Shown piece by piece: positions 17,902 to 27,533 of a stretch of 64,000 nucleotides of DNA. Below the pieces are notes generated by a model. That model was not told the DNA's origin. It saw nothing but the letters and a program-made list of their open reading frames with translations, and did not search any database. Position numbers and translations under genes: made by a program. Source of the DNA: Microbacterium sp. AZCO (GTDB lineage Bacteria > Actinomycetota > Actinomycetes > Actinomycetales > Microbacteriaceae); assembly GCF_039614715.1 (NCBI RefSeq), contig NZ_CP154857.1:124001-188000 (forward strand), written 5' to 3'. Numbering within the stretch: position 1 is the stretch's first letter; each line of letters begins with the position of its first letter.

Positions 17902-19239
17902 ATGCTGAAGCAGGAAGACAACGAGAAGATCACGCGTTCCGGTCCCGGCACGCCGCTGGGCAACCTGCTGCGGTCGTACTGGCAGCCCGCGGCGCTCGTC
18001 TCGGAGATGCCTGGCGAGCGTCCCGTCAAGGCCGTGCGGATCATGAGCGAGGATCTCGTTCTGTTCAAGAAGCGCGAGGGCTGGGGTCTCATCAGCCGGT
18101 ACTGCGCGCACCGGGGCGTTGACCTCTCCTACGGGCGCCTGGAGGAAGACGGCATTCGCTGCCTGTATCACGGGTGGCTCTATGACGGTCAGGGACGATG
18201 CGTCGAGCAGCCCGCGGAGCCGGACCACAGCCAGTTCCTCGGCAAGATCCGCATCTCGAACTACCCGTGCGTCGAGAAGAACGGGATCATCTTCACCTAT
18301 ATGGGCGCGGGCGACCCGCCGCCCTTCCCGCACTACGACTGCTTCGTCGCTCCCGACGAATACACGTTCGCCTTCAAGGGCCTGTGGGAGTGCAACTGGC
18401 TGCAGGGCCTGGAGGGCGGGATCGACCCGAGCCACGTGTCGTTCCTGCACCGCTTCATCCAGGAAGACCCTCGCGAGATGTACGGCCAGCAGTTCGCGGA
18501 AGAGGTCGAGGGCACGGGCAAGAAGCTCTCGATGCTCGTCGGCGAGAGCTACCGCCCCGACATCGAGGTCGAGAGCGCCGACCACGGCCTGCGCGTCTAC
18601 GCGCTGCGCCAGCTCACGGAGGACATCAAGCACGTCCGCGTGACGAACCTGCTGTTCCCGAACGCATTCGTCGTCCCCTTCGGGAACACGAAGGTCTTCA
18701 CGCAGTGGCACGTGCCGATCGACGACGAGAATCACTACTGGTTCATGATCTGGTACGACTTCGCCGAGCCGACCGACAAGGAGACGCTGCTCCAGCAGCG
18801 GCTCGACGGCGTCTCGCTGCCCGACTACCGACCTCTGCGCAACCGGAGCAACAACTGGGGCTTCGACCCGCAGGAGCAGAAGGAGCTCACCTACACGGGC
18901 ATGGGGCTCGACATCAACGTCCACGACCAGTGGGCCGTCGAGAGCATGGGACCCATCCAGGACCGCACGGTCGAGCGTCTCGGCATCTCCGACCGCGCTG
19001 TCACGGCGAACCGGCGGATGCTGCTGCGCGCCATCGACTCGTTCGCGGCGGGCGGCCAGACGCCGTCGCACCCCGTCAGCGAGGCGGAGGCCGCGGCGCT
19101 CACCGGTCCCCTCGCGATGGACACGATCGCGGCGAACGACGCGTGGCAGTCGCGGTGGGTGCAGCGCGAGCAGGAGCGGCGGGATGCCTCGCCCTGGGCC
19201 GCGCCGCTCGAGACGGCCGAGGAGACCGTCGATGCGTGA
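17902..19239 (+). CDS. Rieske non-haem iron oxygenase, alpha subunit
   Basis: 445 residues of the phthalate/vanillate-type aromatic-ring or demethylating oxygenases. Rieske cluster ligands Cys68, His70, Cys87 and His90 (CAHRG ... CLYHGW); mononuclear iron residues in GIDPSHVSFLH (Asp175, His178, His183). The preceding VanB-like reductase supplies electrons. Likely hydroxylation or O-/N-demethylation; the substrate is unknown. GAGGGG precedes ATG 17902. The end overlaps the GS-like gene by 8 bases. Confidence 0.93.
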   Translation: MLKQEDNEKITRSGPGTPLGNLLRSYWQPAALVSEMPGERPVKAVRIMSEDLVLFKKREGWGLISRYCAHRGVDLSYGRLEEDGIRCLYHGWLYDGQGRCVEQPAEPDHSQFLGKIRISNYPCVEKNGIIFTYMGAGDPPPFPHYDCFVAPDEYTFAFKGLWECNWLQGLEGGIDPSHVSFLHRFIQEDPREMYGQQFAEEVEGTGKKLSMLVGESYRPDIEVESADHGLRVYALRQLTEDIKHVRVTNLLFPNAFVVPFGNTKVFTQWHVPIDDENHYWFMIWYDFAEPTDKETLLQQRLDGVSLPDYRPLRNRSNNWGFDPQEQKELTYTGMGLDINVHDQWAVESMGPIQDRTVERLGISDRAVTANRRMLLRAIDSFAAGGQTPSHPVSEAEAAALTGPLAMDTIAANDAWQSRWVQREQERRDASPWAAPLETAEETVDA

Positions 19240-20758
19240 GCGCAACGTGGACGAGCGTCCTGTCGCCTCGAGCGGGGGCGGCGTCTCGGCGCGGCCGATG
19301 CTCGCGCACGACCGCGACGGGTTCATCGGCCGCCACGGGCTGTGGAGCGAGGAGCGGTACGCCGCCGCCGGCCAGATGCGCCGCGTGGTCGACGAGATCG
19401 GCGTCGAGATGGTGCGGTTCTCGTTCGTCGACCAGCACGGCGTGCTGCGCGGCAAGACGATCGCCCGCGGCGGGATCGCCGCCGCGATGCGCTCCGGGGT
19501 CACGGCGCCGAGCTCTCTGCTGCTGAAGGACACGTCGGGCCAGTCGGTCTTCCCGGTGTTCTCGCCCGAGACGGGCGTCGGCGTCGCGGGCTTCAGCGGT
19601 GCGGGCGATATCGTCCTCGTGCCGGACCCCACGACCTTCCGCGTGCTGCCGTGGGCCGCGCAGACCGGCTGGATCCTGTGCGACGTGCGCTTCCCGGACG
19701 GCTCGCCCGTGCCGCTGTGCACTCGCACGGTCCTGCGCAACGAGCTCACGGCGCTCGCCGCCCGCGGGTACGGGATGACGGTGGGAGCCGAGCTCGAGTT
19801 CCACGTTTACCGGGCCGATCAGGCCCCCCTGACGGACGAGAACATCGGGTCGCCCGGACGCCCCGGCGCGGCGCGGCCGACGGGTCCGACGACGCGCGGA
19901 TCGCAGCTGCTGCACGAGGAGGGCCTCGATCGCATGCAGCCGCTCGTGGACGCGCTCTACCGCGGGCTGACGCTCCTCGACCTCCCCCTGCGCTCGATCG
20001 AGCTCGAGTTCGGCCCCAGCCAGTTCGAGCTGACGATGGAGGCCGGGTCGGCGGCCGAGACCGCCGACGCGATCGTGCTGTGCCGCAGCGCCGTGCGGCG
20101 GATCGCCGCGAGCCTCGGCTACCACGCGACGTTCATGTCGCGCCCGCAGGGGGCGGACGGCGCATCGACGGGCTGGCACCTGCACCAGTCCCTCACGGAC
20201 GCGTCGGGCGCGAACGTCTTCCAGCCCGAGACGGCGGACGGCTCGATGTCGCTCCTCGGTGAGTCGTACCTCGCGGGACTGCTCGCGCACGCGCCTGCCG
20301 CGGCGGCGTTCACGACCCCCACGGTGAACGGCTACAAGCGCTACCAGCCGAACTCGCTCGCGCCCGATCGGATCGCGTGGGGTATCGACAACAAGGGCGC
20401 GATGGTGCGGGCGGTCGGCGGATTCGGCGATTCCGCGACGCGGCTGGAGAACCGTTCCGGCGAGCCCGCCGCGAACCCGTACCTCTATATCGCGTCGCAG
20501 CTCATCAGCGGCATGGACGGGGTCGACCGAGGGCTCATCCCGCCCGCGCCGACGGACGATCCGTACAACACCGCCGCTCCGTCGCTCCCCGCCTCGCTCG
20601 GCGAGGCCGTCGCCGCCCTCGCGGTCGACTCAGCCTTCCGGTCCGCCCTCGGCGGCGTCGTGGTGGACTGGTTCGCGACGATCAAGCGCGCCGAGTTCGC
20701 CCGGTATCTGCGCCATGTCTCGGACTGGGAGCAGCGCGAGTACTTCGACATCTTCTGA
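19232..20758 (+). CDS. Glutamine-synthetase-family ligase, probable gamma-glutamyl-amine synthetase
   Basis: 508 residues with the GS beta-grasp start (MVRFSFVDQHGVLRGKT) and catalytic-domain motifs GAELEFHVY, GWHLHQSL and RLENRSGEPAANPYLY. Such divergent GlnA-like enzymes in catabolic clusters (PuuA, IpuC, aniline GS-like) attach glutamate to an amine using ATP. ATG 19232 follows GAGGAG and overlaps the Rieske stop. Placement between oxygenase and aldehyde dehydrogenase supports a catabolic ligase rather than nitrogen assimilation. Confidence 0.88.
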   Translation: MRERNVDERPVASSGGGVSARPMLAHDRDGFIGRHGLWSEERYAAAGQMRRVVDEIGVEMVRFSFVDQHGVLRGKTIARGGIAAAMRSGVTAPSSLLLKDTSGQSVFPVFSPETGVGVAGFSGAGDIVLVPDPTTFRVLPWAAQTGWILCDVRFPDGSPVPLCTRTVLRNELTALAARGYGMTVGAELEFHVYRADQAPLTDENIGSPGRPGAARPTGPTTRGSQLLHEEGLDRMQPLVDALYRGLTLLDLPLRSIELEFGPSQFELTMEAGSAAETADAIVLCRSAVRRIAASLGYHATFMSRPQGADGASTGWHLHQSLTDASGANVFQPETADGSMSLLGESYLAGLLAHAPAAAAFTTPTVNGYKRYQPNSLAPDRIAWGIDNKGAMVRAVGGFGDSATRLENRSGEPAANPYLYIASQLISGMDGVDRGLIPPAPTDDPYNTAAPSLPASLGEAVAALAVDSAFRSALGGVVVDWFATIKRAEFARYLRHVSDWEQREYFDIF

Positions 20759-20785
20759 ACCGCACGACATCGACAGCGAGGAAAC

Positions 20786-22252
20786 ATGAGCATCAGAGCC
20801 GCCGTCCAGGCGCTGCCCGCCTACGAGCCGTTCTTCTGCGCAGGCGAGTGGGTGCCCGCGGCCGATCGCGAGCTGCACACCGTCACCGACCCCGCGACGG
20901 GCGAGGCCCTCACGGCGGTGGCGCAGTCCACGCCCGCCGACATCGACGCGGCGGTCGGCGCGGCGGCCGCCTCGCACGCCGACAAGCGCTGGCGCGGGCT
21001 CGCGCCCCTCGAGCGCGCCCGCATCCTCAACCGGGTCGCCGACCTCATCGAGGAGGAGCTCGAGGACATCGCGATCCTCGAGACGCGCGACAACGGCAAG
21101 CCCATCGAGCGCTCGCGCGCCGACGTCGCCAATGCGGCGCGCACGTTCCGCCACTTCGCGGGCGCGCCCTCGCGCATCGATGGGCGCGTCGTGCCGATCG
21201 ACGGCGGCACCCACCACGTGTACACGACGCTCGAGCCCGTGGGGCCGGTCGCGATCATCCTGCCGTGGAACTTCCCGTTCATGACGGCGTCGTTCAAGAT
21301 CGCGCCCGCGCTCGCGGCAGGGTGTCCCGTCGTCGCGAAGCCTGCCTCGTACACGCCGCTGTCGATCCTGCGCCTGGCCGGCATCCTGCAGCGCGCGGGG
21401 GTGCCCGACGGCGTCGTGAGCGTCCTCACGGGCGATCGTCGCGTGGGCGCCGCGCTCACGGAGCACCCCGGTATCGCCAAGATCACATTCACGGGCTCGA
21501 CCGAGGTCGGCCGCACCGTCGCGCACGCCGCAGCTGAGGACTTCAAGCGCGTGACGCTTGAACTCGGCGGCAAGAACCCCAACATCGTGTTCGAGGATGC
21601 CGACCTCGACGCCGCCGTGCTGACCGCGATGCGGGCGTCGTTCGGCCACTCTGGACAGATGTGCACCGCTGCCAGCCGCCTGCTCGTGCAGCGGTCGATC
21701 CTCGCCGAGATGAACGAGCGGATGGCCGCAGCGGTGGCCAAGGTGACGATGGGCGACGGGCTGGAGGGCGGCATCACGGTGGGGCCGGTGGTCTCGGCGC
21801 AGCAGCGTGACAGCGTCCTGGACTACATCCGGCAGGGCGTCGACGAGGGTGCGACCCTCGTCGTGGGCGGGGGCACACGCGAGACGGGCTACTACGTCGA
21901 GCCGACCCTGTTCACCGACGTCTCGAACGACATGGTCATCGCGCGCGAGGAGATCTTCGGGCCGGTCGTCGGCATCATCCCCTTCGACGACGAGGCCGAC
22001 GCCGTGCGGATCGCGAACGACACGCAGTACGGGCTCGCCGCCGGCGTGTGGACGAACGACCTCGCACGCGCCCACCGCATGGCGCAGGCGCTCGAGGTCG
22101 GCACTGTGTGGGTCAACACCTACAACGTGTTCGATCCGGCGCTTTCGTTCGGCGGCGTCGGCGTCTCGGGGGTCGGCCGCGATCTCGGCGACGAAGGGCT
22201 GCGGGGCTTCCTCGAGCCGAAGAGCGTCGTCATCGCGATCCCCGAGGCCTGA
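20786..22252 (+). CDS. NAD(P)-dependent aldehyde dehydrogenase
   Basis: 488 residues. Catalytic Cys293 in GHSGQMCTAAS and Glu259 in LELGGKNPNIV; PWNFPF motif near residue 160. Expected to oxidise an aldehyde from one of the oxidases in the regulon to the acid. Good ribosome site (GAGGAAAC). Same operon as the Rieske and GS-like genes; 27 bases downstream of the latter. Confidence 0.93.
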   Translation: MSIRAAVQALPAYEPFFCAGEWVPAADRELHTVTDPATGEALTAVAQSTPADIDAAVGAAAASHADKRWRGLAPLERARILNRVADLIEEELEDIAILETRDNGKPIERSRADVANAARTFRHFAGAPSRIDGRVVPIDGGTHHVYTTLEPVGPVAIILPWNFPFMTASFKIAPALAAGCPVVAKPASYTPLSILRLAGILQRAGVPDGVVSVLTGDRRVGAALTEHPGIAKITFTGSTEVGRTVAHAAAEDFKRVTLELGGKNPNIVFEDADLDAAVLTAMRASFGHSGQMCTAASRLLVQRSILAEMNERMAAAVAKVTMGDGLEGGITVGPVVSAQQRDSVLDYIRQGVDEGATLVVGGGTRETGYYVEPTLFTDVSNDMVIAREEIFGPVVGIIPFDDEADAVRIANDTQYGLAAGVWTNDLARAHRMAQALEVGTVWVNTYNVFDPALSFGGVGVSGVGRDLGDEGLRGFLEPKSVVIAIPEA

Positions 22253-22295
22253 CGCCTGCTACAGCGAGCACCCTTCGACGGAACCGAGAGCTGAC

Positions 22296-22943
22296 ATGAC
22301 CGAAATCCCCACCGCGGACCCCGCCCACATCGTGGGCAACCCGGTCCTGATCATCGTCGACATCCAGGGCTTCACGGGGGAGACCCCGCCCGAGGAGGGC
22401 GGCATCCCGATTCTCATGGGAGGGCGCGAGGAGCGGCGTCCGAGGGTCTCGCGCCTGATCGACCGCGCCCGGGAGGCCGGCATCCCCGTCGTCTGGATCC
22501 AGGAGGTGCACAAGCCCTCGCTCGTCGACATCGGCCGCGAGCTCGACGGCGCCGAGGGCCCGCACTGCATCGAGGGACATCCCGACACCGAGATCGCGGC
22601 ATGGCTCGACCCGCAGCCCGAGGAGTTCGTCATCCGCAAGCGGCGATATTCCGCCTTCTTCGGCACTGAGCTCGAGATCGTCCTGAAGGCGTACAAGGCC
22701 GACACCGTGCTGCTCGTCGGGGGGCTCACCGACGTGTGCGTGCACTACACGGCCGTCGACGCGCACCAGCACGACTACCGGGTGCGCGTCATCGCCGACT
22801 GCGTCGCCGGCTCGACGCAGCGGGCGCACGACAGCGCCCTCGCGGCGATCGAGTACCTGCAGCGTGACGCGATCGTGACCGCCGACGACGTGCACGCCTA
22901 CATCGACACCCGGCTCGACGCCTCGACGCCGGTCGGCGCATGA
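22296..22943 (+). CDS. Isochorismatase-family cysteine hydrolase (amidase type)
   Basis: 215 residues. Catalytic triad visible: Asp22 (IIVDIQ), Lys115 (IRKRRYSAF) and Cys148 (TDVCVHYTA). This family includes N-carbamoylsarcosine amidase, nicotinamidase and RutB/biuret hydrolases, all releasing ammonia or carbamate from C-N bonds. ATG 22296 follows the ALDH gene by 43 bases; the stop overlaps the GMC gene (ATGA). Exact amide substrate unknown. Confidence 0.88.
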   Translation: MTEIPTADPAHIVGNPVLIIVDIQGFTGETPPEEGGIPILMGGREERRPRVSRLIDRAREAGIPVVWIQEVHKPSLVDIGRELDGAEGPHCIEGHPDTEIAAWLDPQPEEFVIRKRRYSAFFGTELEIVLKAYKADTVLLVGGLTDVCVHYTAVDAHQHDYRVRVIADCVAGSTQRAHDSALAAIEYLQRDAIVTADDVHAYIDTRLDASTPVGA

Positions 22944-24469
22944 GCGCCGCCCTGCCGCGGGAGGCCGCCTATGTCGTCGTCGGCGGCGGCACCGGCGGGA
23001 ACGTCGTCGCCGCGCGGCTGGCGGAGGCGGGGCACGACGTGCTCGTGCTCGAGGCCGGCCCCGACTTCGGGCCGCAGGGCAGCGCCGCGTGGCCGGCCGA
23101 CCTCGTCGATGCGGCCCGCCTGGGGCGCTCGCACGACTGGGGCTACGACTCGGGCTCGACGTATCCGTGGCGGATGGGCTTCGAGCGCGGCTGTGCGATC
23201 GGCGGCTCTTCCGACATGAACGGCTGCACGCAGACCTGGGGCCACCGCCGCGACTACGACGCGTGGGCCGAGGCGGGGCTCGAGGGCTGGGCGACCGACG
23301 ACCTTGTGCCGTTGTTCGAGGAGGGCATGCGGCGCATGCGCGTCCGCCTGTACCAGGCCGACGAACTGACGCCCTGGCAGCACGCATGGTACGACGCGGC
23401 GCCCGCCGTGGGGATGCCGCGCCTGGCCGACCTCAATGGCCTTGACGAGTCCGCGGGCTTCGCGCCCGAGGCCGTCAACATCGAGGACGGCGTGCGCGTC
23501 AACACGGCGTTCGCCTATCTCGACCCGGTGCGGCACCTCGCGAACCTCACGATCGTCGGCGACGCCCTCGTCGACCGCGTCATGGTCGAGAGCGGCCGCG
23601 CCACCGGTGTCGTCGTGCGCCACCACGGCGACACGGCGACGGTGCGCGCGGGCACGGTCGTGCTCGCGGGCGGCACGTACAACTCGCCGACGGTGCTGCT
23701 TCGCTCGGGCATCGGACCGGCCGCCCAGCTCGCGCCCCTCGGCATCCCGCTCGTGCAGCACCTGCCGGGCGTGGGGGAGAACCTGCACGACCAGCCCTTC
23801 CTGCTGATGAGCTGGAGCGGGTCCGACGAGATGGCGCGCGACATGGATGCGGCCCGCGCCGCGGGATGGGCGCCCGACGAGCAGGCGATGGGAAAGGCCG
23901 CGTCGAGCTTCGAGGCCGAGGCCTTCGATCTGCACTTCCTGCCGTACAGCCCGACGCACCTGGCGGGCCGCGAGCGCTGGAGCGTGGGCCTGTCGGCGCT
24001 GCAGCCGCGTTCCCGCGGCTCCGTGCGGCTTCGGGATGCCGATCCCGACAGCGCCCCGCTCATCGACCACCGATTCCTCACCGATCCCGAGGGTGTCGAC
24101 GTGTCGATCCTCGCCGAGGGAGCCGGCATCCTGCGCGAGCTCGCCGCGTCGCCCGGCCTTGCGCGGCGGGTGGGCGGCGAGATCCACCCCGGCCCCGAGA
24201 CGATCGACGCGGCGGCGCTCCGCGCCCACCTGTACGCGAACCCCGACAACTACTGGCACCCCGTCGGGACGTGCCGTCTCGGCCTCGCCGACGACCCGCT
24301 CGCCGTCGTCGACGCCCGTGCACGCGTGCACGGAGTCGAGGGCCTGCGGATCGCGGACTGCTCCATCATGCCCACCGTGCCGCGGGCGACGACGGCGATG
24401 CCCGCCGTCGTCATGGGTGAGAAGGTCGCGCGGATCCTGCTGGAGGACGCGCGAGAGGGGACATCATGA
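22940..24469 (+). CDS. GMC-family FAD oxidoreductase 1 (choline-dehydrogenase-like)
   Basis: 509 residues. FAD-binding VVVGGGTGGNVVAARLAEAG at the N terminus and the GMC C-terminal motif YWHPVGTCRLG with the catalytic His. The second catalytic position, normally Asn or His in a TGNTN-like loop, reads PRATTAMP here, so chemistry may differ from choline or methanol oxidation. Overlaps neighbours by 4 bases on both sides. Confidence 0.9.
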   Translation: MSAALPREAAYVVVGGGTGGNVVAARLAEAGHDVLVLEAGPDFGPQGSAAWPADLVDAARLGRSHDWGYDSGSTYPWRMGFERGCAIGGSSDMNGCTQTWGHRRDYDAWAEAGLEGWATDDLVPLFEEGMRRMRVRLYQADELTPWQHAWYDAAPAVGMPRLADLNGLDESAGFAPEAVNIEDGVRVNTAFAYLDPVRHLANLTIVGDALVDRVMVESGRATGVVVRHHGDTATVRAGTVVLAGGTYNSPTVLLRSGIGPAAQLAPLGIPLVQHLPGVGENLHDQPFLLMSWSGSDEMARDMDAARAAGWAPDEQAMGKAASSFEAEAFDLHFLPYSPTHLAGRERWSVGLSALQPRSRGSVRLRDADPDSAPLIDHRFLTDPEGVDVSILAEGAGILRELAASPGLARRVGGEIHPGPETIDAAALRAHLYANPDNYWHPVGTCRLGLADDPLAVVDARARVHGVEGLRIADCSIMPTVPRATTAMPAVVMGEKVARILLEDAREGTS

Positions 24470-26199
24470 CAGCGACACCCGCGGTGTGGCCGGCGCCGAA
24501 CCCGACGCTCTACGGCACGAAGCACTCCGCGTCGTCGGGGCACTATCTCGCCTCGTCGGCGGCGTTCGCGCTGCTGGAGGCGGGCGCCAACGCCGTCGAC
24601 GCGGGCTGTGCGGCCGGCATCGCCCTCGCCGTGCTTCACGCCGACGAGGTCAACTTCGCCGGTGTCGCCCCGATCATGATCCGGATGGCCGGCGGGGACA
24701 CGATCAGCATCGACGGTCTGGGCGTGTGGCCGCGTCGCATCCCCGCAGACCTGTTCCTGCGCGAGCACGACGGGCAGATCCCGTCGGGCCTGCTGCGCAC
24801 CGTGACGCCGGCGGCGCCGGACGCCTGGATCACCGCGGTCCGCGATTTCGGGACCGTCGGGTTCGCCGAGATCGCAAGGCCTGCGCTGCGTCTCGCGCGG
24901 GACGGCTTCGCGGTGCACCCGCTGCTCGCCGACGGCATCGACAAGCGCCAGGCCGGCTACCGCAACTGGGCCGCGAACGAGGCGATCTACCTGCCCGGCG
25001 GTCGCCCTCCCCGGGTGGGGGAGCGCTTCGTGCAGACCGACCTCGCGCACACGATCCAGCTCATGATCGACGCCGAGGCCGCCGAGCTCGCGGCGGGCGG
25101 CGACCGCATCGCCGGCCTCGAGGCGGCGCGTGCGGTGTTCTACGAGGGCGAGATCGCCGCGCGCATCGTGGAGTACCACGAGGAGAACGGCGGCTACCTT
25201 CGCGCCGACGACCTCGCCGGGTTCCGCTCCCGCTACGAGGACGTCGTCGCGCCGCGGTGGCGCGACTTCACGATCTACACGTGCGGAGCGTGGTGCCAGG
25301 GACCGATCCTCGCCGAGGCCCTCCTCATCCTCGAAAAGGTCGGCATCGGTGGCCTTGAGCACAACAGCCCCGAATACGTGCACACCGTCATCGAGGCGCT
25401 CAAGGCCGTCTTCGCCGACCGGGAGCACCACTACGGCGACCCCGCTTCCGTCGACGTGCCCCTCGAGCGCCTGCTGGGCGCGGAGCACATCGCGCAGCGC
25501 GCCGCCGCGATCGATCCCGACCGTGCCGCCGACGGGCTCCCCCCGGCCCTGTTCGGCGACAGTCAGGAGCTGCCGCGTGCGATCTCGGCCGAGGAGGTGC
25601 GCCACATCGGCGAGGGTGGCACAAGCTACGTGTGCGTCGTCGACCAGTGGGGCAACGCCTTCTCGGCGACCCCGTCGGACGGTGCGTCGACGTCGCCCGT
25701 CATCCCCGGGACGGGCTTCGTGCCGTCGCTCCGCGGACTGCAGTCGCGGCCCGATCCCGCGCATCCGTCCGGCGTCGCGCCGGGCAAGCGCCCGCGTCTC
25801 ACACCCAACCCCGCCATCGCCGTGCGCGACGACGGCAGCGTCCTGCCGTTCGGCTGCCCCGGCGGCGACATGCAGGTGCAGGCGATGCTGCAGGTGTTCC
25901 TCAACGCCTTCCACTTCGACATGGACCTGCAGGAGGCCGTCAACGCGCCGCGCTTCTCGACGTGGAGCTTCCCGAACTCGTTCGCGCCGTTCGACTATCT
26001 CGCGGCGCACGTCTTCCTCGAGGACCGCTTCGACGAGGACGTCTACGCCGAGCTCGAGCGGCGCGGCCACGACGTGCGTCGCTGGCCCGCCTTCACGAGG
26101 GACGCCGCGGCCGTCGAGGCGATCTACCGCAATGCGCGGACGGGCTTCCTCGAGTCGGCGGCCGATCCGCGCCAGCCCGCGCAGGCGGTCGTCGCATGA
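24466..26199 (+). CDS. Gamma-glutamyltransferase homologue 2 (cytosolic)
   Basis: 577 residues of the GGT Ntn-hydrolase family. GANAVDAGCAAGIAL near the N terminus, candidate catalytic Thr386 in GEGGTSYVCVVDQWGNAFS, and PRLTPNPAIAV followed by the FGCPGGDMQ glycine motif. No signal peptide. Together with the GS-like ligase upstream it could close a gamma-glutamylation cycle by removing glutamate. It is only distantly like the first GGT homologue (11721-13256), so this is not a recent duplication. Confidence 0.86.
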   Translation: MTATPAVWPAPNPTLYGTKHSASSGHYLASSAAFALLEAGANAVDAGCAAGIALAVLHADEVNFAGVAPIMIRMAGGDTISIDGLGVWPRRIPADLFLREHDGQIPSGLLRTVTPAAPDAWITAVRDFGTVGFAEIARPALRLARDGFAVHPLLADGIDKRQAGYRNWAANEAIYLPGGRPPRVGERFVQTDLAHTIQLMIDAEAAELAAGGDRIAGLEAARAVFYEGEIAARIVEYHEENGGYLRADDLAGFRSRYEDVVAPRWRDFTIYTCGAWCQGPILAEALLILEKVGIGGLEHNSPEYVHTVIEALKAVFADREHHYGDPASVDVPLERLLGAEHIAQRAAAIDPDRAADGLPPALFGDSQELPRAISAEEVRHIGEGGTSYVCVVDQWGNAFSATPSDGASTSPVIPGTGFVPSLRGLQSRPDPAHPSGVAPGKRPRLTPNPAIAVRDDGSVLPFGCPGGDMQVQAMLQVFLNAFHFDMDLQEAVNAPRFSTWSFPNSFAPFDYLAAHVFLEDRFDEDVYAELERRGHDVRRWPAFTRDAAAVEAIYRNARTGFLESAADPRQPAQAVVA

Positions 26200-27533
26200 G
26201 CGCCCTGCCCGAGACCGCCGTCTTCGTCGCGAAGATCGTGACGATGGATGCCGCGACCCCCGACGCCGACGCGTTCGCGGTGCATGACGGCCGCATCGTC
26301 GCGGTCGGATCGGTCGACGACGTCCGCGCCGCCGTCCCCGGGGCGCGGGTCGAGGAGCTCGACGGCGTCGTGCTCCCCGGACTCATCGACGCGCACCTGC
26401 ACATGCAGCGCGCGGGGCTCAAGGCCCTCGACCACGTCTCGGACGACGACGACGTCGAGACCTACATCCAGCGCATGCGCGACAGCTTCGAGGACGACGG
26501 GCCGGAGCATCCGCCGTTCGAGGACCGCGTGCGCGGCCTCGTGCGCGTGCAGCCGCTCCTTCATTCGCTGGGCATCACGGGGATCGTCGACCCGGCCGTG
26601 AAGATCGACGAGATGCGCGGCTACCAAGAGGCGCACCGCCGGGGCTTGCTCACGATGCGGACGGTCGCGATGCCGTTCCTCGACATCGGAACGCCCGAGA
26701 TTCCCGACGTCGACGCCGTCATCGAGCATCTCGACGGCACGGGCGTCTCGACGGGGTTCGGCGACGACCTCCTGCGCATCGGACCCATCAAGGTCTACGC
26801 CGACGGCGAGGCGCTGAAGGGTCAGGCGCTCCTCGAGCAGCCGTGGGACGACACCGGCTACACGGGGCTGCAGCGCATCTCGGACGAGGAGTTCACGCGG
26901 CTCGTCGAGTGGTGCGGTGCCCATGGCTGGGGCGTCGGCACGCACGCCGTCGGCGGAGGAGCTGTCGCGCTGCTCGCCCGAGCCTACGAGAAAGCGGGGG
27001 ATGCCGTCCGCGCGCGCCGCTTCCAGGCGATCCACGCCTATCTCGAGCCGAGCGAGGAGGCCATCCGGGCTCTCGCGGCGACCGGCACGATCGCGTCGCT
27101 GCAGCCCTCGATCATCTGGCACAACGGATCGGGCCTGCGCGCCAAGCTCGGCGAGCGCGCCGAGCGGGCGAATCCCGTGCGAACGTGGCTCGACGCGGGG
27201 GCGGTCGTCGCGTTCGGGTCGGACGGCCCCTTCTTCGCCTTCGACCCGCGGCACCTCATGTGGCAGACGGTCACGCGACGGGTCGCGGGTGAGGAGCGTG
27301 CGCTCGGCCCGTCCGAGGCGATCACGATCGACGAGGCGCTCGCCGCCTACACGACGGGCGCCGCCTACGCGAGCCTCGCAGAGCACGATCGGGGCGCCAT
27401 CCGCGCCGGCCTGCGCGCGGACTGGGCGCTGTGGTCGGCCGATCCGAGAAGCGTCGCGACCGACGACCTGCGCACTCTCGCGGTGCGTCGGACGGATGTC
27501 GGGGGACGGACCGTCCATGGAGGCGCGTCGTGA
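26196..27533 (+). CDS. Amidohydrolase, YtcJ/N-substituted-formamide-deformylase type
   Basis: 445 residues. Metal motifs complete: DAHLHMQR, THAVGGGAV, AIHAYLEP and SDGPFFAF. The N- and C-terminal strands form the small beta-sandwich of amidohydrolase_3 proteins. Hydrolysis of an amide, formamide or cyclic C-N bond in the pathway is likely. ATG overlaps the GGT stop by 4 bases and the stop overlaps the next gene by 3 bases. Confidence 0.88.
   Translation: MSALPETAVFVAKIVTMDAATPDADAFAVHDGRIVAVGSVDDVRAAVPGARVEELDGVVLPGLIDAHLHMQRAGLKALDHVSDDDDVETYIQRMRDSFEDDGPEHPPFEDRVRGLVRVQPLLHSLGITGIVDPAVKIDEMRGYQEAHRRGLLTMRTVAMPFLDIGTPEIPDVDAVIEHLDGTGVSTGFGDDLLRIGPIKVYADGEALKGQALLEQPWDDTGYTGLQRISDEEFTRLVEWCGAHGWGVGTHAVGGGAVALLARAYEKAGDAVRARRFQAIHAYLEPSEEAIRALAATGTIASLQPSIIWHNGSGLRAKLGERAERANPVRTWLDAGAVVAFGSDGPFFAFDPRHLMWQTVTRRVAGEERALGPSEAITIDEALAAYTTGAAYASLAEHDRGAIRAGLRADWALWSADPRSVATDDLRTLAVRRTDVGGRTVHGGAS

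Noticed and set aside
16498..19749. 1083-residue minus-strand open frame
   Set aside because: Runs antisense through the reductase, Rieske and GS-like genes; no domain features.
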